Origin: JAJCYL01 sp963664285
GTDB taxonomy: Bacteria > Bacteroidota > Bacteroidia > Cytophagales > Cyclobacteriaceae
Assembly (NCBI GenBank): GCA_963664285.2
Contig: CAXXNX010000069.1
Span: forward strand, 14,443-78,442
DNA: 64,000 bases
Reading direction: 5' to 3'
In this document: positions 56,761 through 64,000 of the stretch, piece by piece
Position numbering within the stretch: position 1 is the first letter of the stretch
How the letters are laid out: every line of letters begins with the position of its first letter
The notes under the pieces: model-generated
What the model was told of the DNA's origin: nothing
The model's database searches: none
The model's input: only the letters and a program-made list of their open reading frames with translations
Made by a program: the position numbers and the translations under genes

Positions 56761-57586
56761 ATATCAGATCTATTATTGGCATAAATGTTTTTTTTATTTA
56801 CCTCCTTTTCTACAAAAAGAAAAACATCAATCCCCTGGTCCTTTAAAATATCCCGGATCTTTTCTACTTCTACTTTTGTGCCCGGAAGTCCATATATCTC
56901 ATTGGTTAAAAGATTACTCCGGCTAGTTGCTGTATGTGTTGTATCAGGAGGCGATGGATTATCTATATAGGTGGGGTATCCAAACAGTGAGGCCAATTTC
57001 AATTCATAATCTCTATCAGTACTAACAATGGAAATGGTTGGCACAAACCTTATATCGATTTCATCTAACAGATATTGACCGGTAGAAGTATTGAAAAATG
57101 TTTGAGGGTTTAGGAGGTGATAGACTCCATCCGGCGCAAAATAGATCGTCCGGACGTCATCTGGCAGATTATCTTCTATTGGCTTCCAGTAGTTTTTGTA
57201 AGAAAGTGTATCCTTTAGCCGAAACCTGATGGCAGAACGATAATATTTAAAGAACTTATCCTCTAGATCATTTCCAGGAATAGACCATTCGATCAACTTA
57301 GGCAGTGCCATGTCTTTGGTAATAATAAAGGCAACATATCGCACTTTATCGCCATAGTATACCTGGTGGTTCTCTTTAATGCGTACCATTTCAACCGCAG
57401 CCTCTCCCTCCTCCAACCGTTCCTTAATTTCTGCCATTTCCGGTACGTCTTTGATAAATAGAGAAGCTGTATCTCTTACGCTTCGAATTAACGTTTCCTC
57501 TGTTTCAGCGATCTCCTTTTTTACTTTTTCAATATCCGCCTGGGTAGTGGTATCTTCGATGTATAGATTGTTGAGAAATTCCTTAT

Positions 57587-59207
57587 CCCGAAAAATTCAT
57601 AGTAGACAATAAAAAACAGGCATAAATTGCTTATATTGAGATAGTTAGACAACAAAATAAGCAATTAATTTATGCCTGAATATAAGGAAAAAGATACCGT
57701 ATTTTATCGAGGAAAACAAGCTTTTAAATTTGATTTTTCAGCATCAGCGATTAGCTCAGACGGAGCGATATTGTTAAGTGAAAAAGTAGAGAGAAAGACT
57801 GGTCTATTAAAAAGCTTCGCCGCACTGATTCCTGACTATCGAAACCCCTTTTTTATCGAATACACTTATGAAGAAATGCTTCGCCAACGGGTGTTTTTAA
57901 TGATGCAGGGCTATCAGGATTGCAATGACGAACAAAAACTCCGAGAGGATCCGGTGATCCGTAAAGTACTAGATAGCGGATTATGTTCCCAGCCTACTTT
58001 AAGTCGATTTGAAAACAAGGCCGATCGGAGTCTGATCTACCAGATGAGTCAATGGTTTGTAGACCGTTATGTAGAGGAGTTGAAAGAGAAGACTGGTCAA
58101 ATCATCATTGATGTAGATGGTACCGATGACCCTACTCATGGATCCCTACAACTCAGTTTGTATAATGGCTATTATGGACAGACTATGTACCATGAGTTGT
58201 TCTTTAAGGACGGGAACACCGGTCAGGTCATTTTACCAGTACTACGTCCGGGCAATTGTCACTCCAACAAATGGTTTGTGGCCTTATTGAAAAGGATTGT
58301 CATTAAAATCAGAAAAAAACTGCCCTCAGTAAAGATCCTTATTCGAGCGGATAGTGGCTTTTCAGGAGCATCTTTTTATCGGATAGCTAAGCAGTTTGAC
58401 CTTCAATTTTGTTTAGGTATTAGTAGTAATGAAGTTTTAAAGACTTTTACCAAACAGACTATCATTGAAGTAAAAAAGGAATATGCTTCAAAAATCATCA
58501 AACATCAAGAGTTTGTTGGCCCGTTTACTTACCAGGCCAAAAGCTGGGATCGTTCTGAAAAGCTGTACGCCAAAGTGGAGTCTACCGGAAAAGGAATGAA
58601 TGTCCGTTACTTTGTGAGCAACTTTGAAGCGATGACCGCTCAACAGATTTACTTTGATTTTTATGTCAAGCGAGGTGATGCCAGTGAAAATCGAATAAAG
58701 GAACTCAAAAACATGACTTATTCCGACCGGCTTTCCTGTCATCGCTACTGGGCCAATTTCATGCGTTTAATCATCGCTACCCTCTGTTATGAAATGTTCC
58801 GGCAGATTAAATTATTAATTGCCAAAACAAAACACCACTTTGCTAAACGATGGCAAGTGGACAATATCCGGCTTTACCTGATGAAGGTTGGGGCGTGCCT
58901 GAAAGAAAGGAAAAGATCATTGACAATACAATTCTCAAGAGCCTTTAGATATCAATACCTGCTGGGCGATTTGCTTACGGTGAACTGACCGATCAGTTAA
59001 ACAGTTTAGTTTAATCAAAAAAATGTTCTTCCATAAGAACACAATAGAGCTTTGACTGAAAATTGAAAAATTCTAACAAAAAAACGCTCTAATGTCCTTT
59101 GAAATCCAGAAACCTGGTTGATCTTCAAATTAATACATACACTCCAATCAAAAATAGTTAGCAACCCATTATTAATCCCAAAATTGGTGGCCTATGAATA
59201 ATGCGGG
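57587..59207 (+). mobile_element. IS1380-family element, copy 7 (1,621 bp)
   Basis: The ends and length are as in the other copies, but the left flank is TTAT (57583-57586) while the right flank is TTAA (59208-59211). The left flank is the CHAT gene and the right flank the alkaline phosphatase. The IS is the inner end of inverted-repeat arm B. Confidence 0.94.
57672..58988 (+). CDS. IS1380-family transposase (copy 7)
   Basis: An intact 438-residue transposase; the private residue is Leu in HGSLQLS (others Gln). The difference from copy 4 shows that the two arms of the inverted repeat have begun to diverge. Confidence 0.95.
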   Translation: MPEYKEKDTVFYRGKQAFKFDFSASAISSDGAILLSEKVERKTGLLKSFAALIPDYRNPFFIEYTYEEMLRQRVFLMMQGYQDCNDEQKLREDPVIRKVLDSGLCSQPTLSRFENKADRSLIYQMSQWFVDRYVEELKEKTGQIIIDVDGTDDPTHGSLQLSLYNGYYGQTMYHELFFKDGNTGQVILPVLRPGNCHSNKWFVALLKRIVIKIRKKLPSVKILIRADSGFSGASFYRIAKQFDLQFCLGISSNEVLKTFTKQTIIEVKKEYASKIIKHQEFVGPFTYQAKSWDRSEKLYAKVESTGKGMNVRYFVSNFEAMTAQQIYFDFYVKRGDASENRIKELKNMTYSDRLSCHRYWANFMRLIIATLCYEMFRQIKLLIAKTKHHFAKRWQVDNIRLYLMKVGACLKERKRSLTIQFSRAFRYQYLLGDLLTVN

Positions 59208-60392
59208 TTAAAATTCTAAGGATCATTGGATTGATACTTACCAGCCTCCTAGCAGGAACTTTTGTGATCTATGCCCTGACCCGTTATTTTAATTACGACC
59301 TGGTTAGAAATGAAACCTCGGAAGAAACTGGAAAAGCACAAAATGATATTTCATGGGAGACTTACCCTCGGAACATCATTTTCTTCCTTGGTGACGGGAT
59401 GGGCATTAATCAGGTGGTTGCGTCAAGGTACAAATATTATGGAGTTGGGGGTAGACTTCATATGGAAAGGATGCCTTTTACAGGCATCGTGAACACTTCA
59501 CCAGCCATTGGTGGCAAATTAATTACTGATTCTGCCGCTGGAGCTACTGCACTGGCAACAGGGCATAAAACGCGAAACCTAATGGTTGGGGTGACCCCAG
59601 ATGGGCTACCAAAAGTCTCCATATTGGAAGCCGCTCAAACAACGGGGTTTTGCCACTGGCATCATTACAACATCAGAGCTTACCGATGCCTCTCCTAGTG
59701 CATATTATGCTCATGTGGAAAGCCGTGGAGCTGAACACGAAATAGCATTGCAGCTTGTTGGAGCTGAAATTGATGTGCTGATTGGTGCAACAGGTATATT
59801 CTCACAAGATGAAAGTGATTTGGTGCAACAATTTATTAACCAGGGATACCAGTTGATAAAAAATCGTCAGGAGTTACTTGAAGTGAATGAAGGCCGGCTA
59901 ATTGGGCTCTTTGATCAATGGGGATCTGAAGTGACTGATCTTAGCCAGCTCACTGATGAGCAGCTTCCGGATCTGAAATTATGTGTTAAGAGTGCGTTAA
60001 ATGTTCTAGCAGGAAATCCAGAAGGATTCTTTCTCTTTGTGGAGGATGAGGGTATCGATACAGGGGGCCATAAAAATATGGGAGACTTTGTAGCTAACCG
60101 GATCAAGCATTTGGATGATGCCATTGCCGAGGCAATAGAATTTGCAATAAAGGATGAACATACTTTAGTGATTGTTACATCAGATCACGAAACCGGGGGA
60201 CTCACATTGACTGAGGGTATCGCCGCGGATGGTAAAATCAAGCTTAATTGGGCAGGACCGGGGCATACCGGACAATCTGTTCCCCTTTTTGCTTTTGGTC
60301 CACAAGCGCATTTGTTTACGGGCGTCATGGAGAATACGGAGGTGGCAGAAAAACTGGGGAGTGTAATGAAGCTGAAAGATTTTCCAGAGTAG
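59201..60392 (+). pseudogene. Alkaline phosphatase (PhoA family), frameshifted (copy B)
   Basis: Same gene as 30169-31360, again starting with the ATG CGG GTT of an IS1380 right end and carrying the same extra T at 59648-59651. One base differs in the leader (IIGLILTSLL against IIGLVLTSLL). The catalytic motifs are as in copy A and lie in two frames. Confidence 0.87.
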
Positions 60393-60707
60393 ATCTGTGT
60401 CCGCAACCTTCACCGCCGGTTTATAACAGAGTTTACATGCATAACAAATAGGCTGGTGAAGTAATCAAACCACGACTTTTGTAAACATTGCTTCCGGAGA
60501 TGTAATACTTTTTGATGTCTATCATTCCACAAGCTTGCTCTGAAGGTATAAAACTGTAACTTAACTTTATTCCCTCAGTAGTCCACTTTATGTTGACGAT
60601 TTACAGTGAGGGGTTTAGACTTACAAGGATACTTAAGAAAACAAGAGCTATGCATATACCCCTGCCATGGTTCAGGCATAAGGGCAACTATGAATTGGAG
60701 GGACATG

Positions 60708-62762
60708 TTATAGAACTAACTTTACCGACATCCAGGCGCTTCTTCCTATACCGTCAACACCTGACCCGTGAGTTCGATAGGCTTCATTAAACAAATTCCA
60801 AATGCCCGTTTGGATATGTATATTTTGTCCTATATAATGAAGGCTTATATCCAAAGTTTTCCAGGCCAGAGTACCACCCTCTGCAATACGATCATCATCT
60901 ATATCACCCTGCGATAACCTAACTTGTTTGTCTGCATATGACCAGCTTCCCCTCAATTTTATTCTGGAATCAAGATGCCAGAAAACACCCATACTACCAT
61001 AGATCGGAGGAATACGTCGCATGGGTTCGTCTTTGCTCAGGTTTTGCCCATACGTATAGGTGAGATTCGCTTGTGCCAATAAATTAGGGGTGAGAAGGTA
61101 TTCAACATCTGACTCAACACCTCGAAGTACTGCTTCGCCCACATTAATTCTTTTATACACCTGTACACCGTCTATAGTATTCTGACCGTTATAAGTAGCC
61201 TTGACGTTCGTGATCAGGTCTTTCAGCTTGTTTTGGTATAAATAAATATTGGAAGAGAACCGTTTAAATTTTGACTTCAAACCAACTTCAAAATTCAACG
61301 ATCTTTCTGGTTTGAGGTCGTAATTTGGAACCTCATACCTAAAATCCGCAACACCAAGACTGGAAACATCATTTACATTAGGTGTACGAAACCCACTATT
61401 TACTGAACCAATAATATGATTTTTGGAATTTACTTTGTACGTGATTCCTGCGTTTCCAACAAACGCTCCTGGATTAATCGTGGTTTGTCCAAAAAGTTCA
61501 TCGTTTACAGAAAGCCTAACCATATTGTAACGTCCTCCTAAAGAAAAATTAAATCTTTCACTTTCAAATGAATGCAGAGAATACAACGCAAAATTTCCGG
61601 AGGATGAATTATCAGGATAAAGCCCCCTCATTACATTTTGTACTTGTGAATTTTCCTGATGCTCAAAAGCCGAACTGTTCACTTTATCATAATAATATTC
61701 CGCACCGGATGAGATGCTCCAGTATTCAGCGGGTTTGGAAACAAGCTCTAAAACTATTCCAAATATGTTTACCTTATCATTCTCGCTTTTTATAGTCGTG
61801 TCATTTGTTTTTTGTTTGATACGTCCTTCTATGGAGTTTTGAAAAGACTGGATAAAACGAATTTCCTTCAACCATTTCTTGTCCGTAAAAAACTCCCATT
61901 TTAGGTAAGCCAGATCTCTTTGCTGCGGATCAAAATTGTAAGTAGTATATCCACTCCCTGCAATTTTATGATATAAAGGAACATCTTCCTGTAAATGACG
62001 CTGATATGCCGTTGTAAACAAATGACTGCCTTTGATTTTTTGCAATAATTTGAAATCCATTGAATATTCATTGTATCCCGTTGAATTCAACTTTCCTATT
62101 CTCCCACCCGCCACTATATCACCAAGATTCTTAGACGTGAACCCGACACTGATAGCAGTATTTTCCATACCAACGTCCAAACTAAAGCGGCCTGTCTTCT
62201 CCATATCTTCACTTAGGTATTTTCCATATACATATCCATCCCAGGACACTCCTCCGGGTGAAAATCGCGGAGTGTGAGACATCACTTGAACCACTCCTCC
62301 TATCGCATCACTTCCGTATTGTACAGACCCTTGCCCACGAACTACTTCAATACGGTCAGTCATCAGAGGATCAATGGTATTTAGGTATTGGTTGGGTCCG
62401 GAACGGAAAGTGGTATTGTTAAATCGGATTCCATCAATCAAAAGAAGTGTTTGATAGCCTGTCAAGCCCCGTATAAAGGGAGAACCCCCGCCGTGATTCG
62501 TTTTTTGCATCCATACGCCGGGTACCGTTATCAATGCGTCAGGCATAGACATTGGGGCTAGAAATGACAACTTTTGTTTATTCAATACCGAGACGGCCTG
62601 AGCACCATCAAACGATAAGGTTTCCTGCCTATCTGCGGTTATAATAACTTCCTGATTTAAAAAAATGGTAGTGTCGTTGGCAATAGAATCAGCTGGTATT
62701 TTCATTCCGCTAACTTCATCAAATGATACGAGTACCACTACCAACAACACTGTAATTTTCAT
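60708..62762 (-). CDS. TonB-dependent outer-membrane receptor (copy B)
   Basis: The 684-residue protein is the same as in copy A (27799-29853) by eye. Start, stop and surroundings are mirrored. Two intact copies could raise the dosage of this receptor. The gap 60393-60707 mirrors 29854-30168 and holds nothing recognised. Confidence 0.9.
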   Translation of the reverse strand: MKITVLLVVVLVSFDEVSGMKIPADSIANDTTIFLNQEVIITADRQETLSFDGAQAVSVLNKQKLSFLAPMSMPDALITVPGVWMQKTNHGGGSPFIRGLTGYQTLLLIDGIRFNNTTFRSGPNQYLNTIDPLMTDRIEVVRGQGSVQYGSDAIGGVVQVMSHTPRFSPGGVSWDGYVYGKYLSEDMEKTGRFSLDVGMENTAISVGFTSKNLGDIVAGGRIGKLNSTGYNEYSMDFKLLQKIKGSHLFTTAYQRHLQEDVPLYHKIAGSGYTTYNFDPQQRDLAYLKWEFFTDKKWLKEIRFIQSFQNSIEGRIKQKTNDTTIKSENDKVNIFGIVLELVSKPAEYWSISSGAEYYYDKVNSSAFEHQENSQVQNVMRGLYPDNSSSGNFALYSLHSFESERFNFSLGGRYNMVRLSVNDELFGQTTINPGAFVGNAGITYKVNSKNHIIGSVNSGFRTPNVNDVSSLGVADFRYEVPNYDLKPERSLNFEVGLKSKFKRFSSNIYLYQNKLKDLITNVKATYNGQNTIDGVQVYKRINVGEAVLRGVESDVEYLLTPNLLAQANLTYTYGQNLSKDEPMRRIPPIYGSMGVFWHLDSRIKLRGSWSYADKQVRLSQGDIDDDRIAEGGTLAWKTLDISLHYIGQNIHIQTGIWNLFNEAYRTHGSGVDGIGRSAWMSVKLVL

Positions 62763-63100
62763 ATTTTTTCTTAAATTTTAATTATCCCTTGGATTTAAGC
62801 TTTTGGGCTTTTACTTTGATACATCATAGCTCTCGGCTAATCATCACCTCATCAAGGCTCAAGCTCTCATCAATAGTCACCTCCATACACATAAACGACT
62901 CCTTTGGATCCTGCATAAATTACCACATACTATCGGCCTTATAGCCACACGTTCTCAATAAGGATCTCTCCAATAGCATAAGCAAGTAGGTCTTAACTTG
63001 ATTTTTTTAAGCAGTTTATTTCGGATTCCACGAAAGAGAAATAGCATCTGACTGACTGTTATAATTTAAAAGTAACAGATCAGAGAGTCAATTCAGAATT

Positions 63101-63204
63101 AATCCTACCTCCACCAATTTTCCCTCATCCCCTCCTGCCAACTTAGACACCACCCAAGGTGAGATCGTCGAAAATAAGGATGAGGTTCCTTTTTTTTTAA
63201 GTAG
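63101..63204. repeat. Mirror copy of the PHP-flanking repeat
   Basis: Inverse of 27357-27460, including CCTCATCCCCTCC and the A/T run. The region 62763-63332 otherwise lacks a recognisable gene. Confidence 0.5.
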
Positions 63205-63332
63205 GGACATTATTTTCCAGATTGCATGCTATTTAATCTTGAAAAGGTCTTGCTTCTTCTTAGTTTAGCAACTAAATTGATATTGATGAGAGTTATCCCA
63301 GTGTTATTTTTAAGTCTTATAGTCTTACACTT

Positions 63333-64000
63333 ATGGTCAAACCAACCCATCCTTTGGATTCAATTTCAATCACGACGCCCTGGTGGCAAGTAGGGAGACT
63401 TCCTTCTCAAAAACCCATTAAGCAATCCATAAGTAACGTGAACATACATTATCTGCGTTGTGCCGTCGTCTTCTACCTGATTCTTGCCGGCGTTTCCTGT
63501 ACACGGACACCGACTCAATCCGACCAGGCCGAATCCAGTCGCGAGTGGCTGGCTGGTGACCACCACATCCATTCACGGTTCAGTGTTGGCTGGGACAGGA
63601 AGACCGATCCACCCACAGCGAAGATCGGGGGCGGCGCAATCTACCCCATCCCGATGAATGCCCTGATGGCCAAATACTATGGCCTGGGTTGGATGGTGTC
63701 TACGGACCACGGCGGACCGCTGCATAGCAAGGTCAACCTCGAACAGGCCTATCCGGAATTATTAGCTTCCCGACTGGTGGTCCCCGAGGTGGTCCAGTTT
63801 TACGGCATGGAGTTCGATACGCCAGGCGCCGATCACTCGAGCCTCATCATTCCCCATACACACGACGAAGCCGATCGGTTATTCGAAATCGAGTCCCGCT
63901 TCAACAAGCGTGAGCCCCATCCGACGGACAGGAGTTGGGATACGGAACAGCGCATGCTCGATGCCCTGGGCGCGATGGACCAGTTCGCAGCAAAACCCAT
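63333..64000 (+). CDS. PHP-domain metallohydrolase, 5' part (copy B, cut by window edge)
   Basis: Inverse of the first 668 bases of the gene at 25681-27228. ATG 63333 or GTG 63438 starts; the lipoprotein signal, AGDHHIHSRFSVGWD and MVSTDHGG are visible, and the frame is open at the edge (FAAKP). Whether this copy is complete cannot be seen. Confidence 0.8.
   Translation, partial: MVKPTHPLDSISITTPWWQVGRLPSQKPIKQSISNVNIHYLRCAVVFYLILAGVSCTRTPTQSDQAESSREWLAGDHHIHSRFSVGWDRKTDPPTAKIGGGAIYPIPMNALMAKYYGLGWMVSTDHGGPLHSKVNLEQAYPELLASRLVVPEVVQFYGMEFDTPGADHSSLIIPHTHDEADRLFEIESRFNKREPHPTDRSWDTEQRMLDALGAMDQFAAKP

Larger units (their letters stand above)
54864..57586 (-). pseudogene. CHAT-domain (caspase-like) protein, split by IS4 and truncated by IS1380
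   Basis: The frame enters from IS1380 copy 7 at 57586 (DKEFLNNLYIEDTTTQADIE), with a helical linker and the CHAT start YVAFIITKDMALPKLIEWS. The catalytic His is in DIIHLATHGYW and the Cys in VVLSACETGLGEIVPGEG. An IS4 element splits it between NNRS and DIIHL; one copy of the 9-bp duplication restores the frame. The end is at 54864. The N-terminal part (in this family usually TPR repeats) is gone. CHAT proteins are often TPR-linked proteases or signalling proteins. This one is dead. Confidence 0.85.
57587..64000. repeat. Large inverted repeat, arm B (6,414 bp, continues past window)
   Basis: The inverse of 26561-32974 in full, with coordinates summing to 90561 and no net indel. It contains IS1380 copy 7, the phosphatase pseudogene, the TonB receptor and the 5' part of the PHP gene, and runs off the right edge. 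Confidence 0.93.

Noticed and set aside
57587..64000. Treating arm B as a pure assembly duplicate of arm A
   Set aside because: Base differences in the phosphatase leader and in the transposase argue for two real copies, although read depth is needed to be sure.
1..64000. tRNA or rRNA genes
   Set aside because: No cloverleaf-like arms with a T-loop GTTCGAATC word or rRNA-like stretch was recognised by eye; a covariance search was not possible.

Overview
The window looks like a chromosomal segment of a Bacteroidota bacterium, probably of the Cytophagales type. Supporting signs are a type IX secretion (T9SS) sorting domain (24.2-24.8 kb), a T9SS plug lipoprotein (46-47 kb), two DUF4252 proteins behind an ECF sigma/anti-sigma pair, a TonB-dependent receptor, and an AT-rich sequence with few strong Shine-Dalgarno sites. 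No tRNA, rRNA or CRISPR array was recognised.

The dominant theme is mobile DNA and gene decay. Seven near-identical copies of one 1,621-bp IS1380-family element are present. All sit at TTAA, duplicated at both ends in six copies and TTAT/TTAA in the seventh. There are also two IS30-family copies, one IS630-family element and one IS4-family element. At the left edge an IS30 copy (91-4040) is split by both an IS1380 copy and the IS630 element. Many host genes are broken by insertions or by one-base indels, often in short homopolymers.

Layout: 0-4 kb nested insertion sequences; 4.1-6.5 kb a FAD/GcvT demethylase-like oxidoreductase; 7-11.5 kb a beta-propeller phosphoesterase wrecked by an IS and two frameshifts; 11.9-13.9 kb a nucleotide pyrophosphatase-like gene split by IS30; 14.3-17 kb a permease/aminotransferase operon; 17.4-21.2 kb a lyase, sodium symporter and sialidase-like set that fits sialic-acid or sugar-acid use; 21.3-24.1 kb a transporter and an alcohol dehydrogenase fragment joined across an IS; 24.1-25.4 kb a T9SS cargo protein and a dead methyltransferase; 25.7-31.4 kb a GC-rich PHP metallohydrolase, a TonB receptor and a frameshifted alkaline phosphatase.

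The block 26561-32974 (PHP 5' part, receptor, phosphatase and IS) recurs in inverted orientation at 57587-64000 with no indel, to the window edge. This leaves about 24.6 kb between two long inverted repeats. That middle segment holds an oxidoreductase, the damaged sigma/anti-sigma locus, an ABC exporter, and a mostly intact housekeeping stretch at 43-53.7 kb (hppA, DinB-like, T9SS plug, trmB, glycosyltransferase, TrpF-like, mnmA, cold-shock protein). It ends in another decayed zone (pentapeptide protein, aquaporin, CHAT protease).

Several broken genes are phosphorus-related (three phosphatase/phosphoesterase families, an organophosphate-type transporter, a phosphonate-associated dehydrogenase fragment), suggesting loss of phosphorus-scavenging functions. 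I found no clearly new defence or biosynthetic system. The most unusual signals are the long inverted repeat, the fold-back hairpin that buries the IS1380 start codon, the start codon carried outward by the IS1380 right end, and a perfect terminator hairpin inside a coding region.
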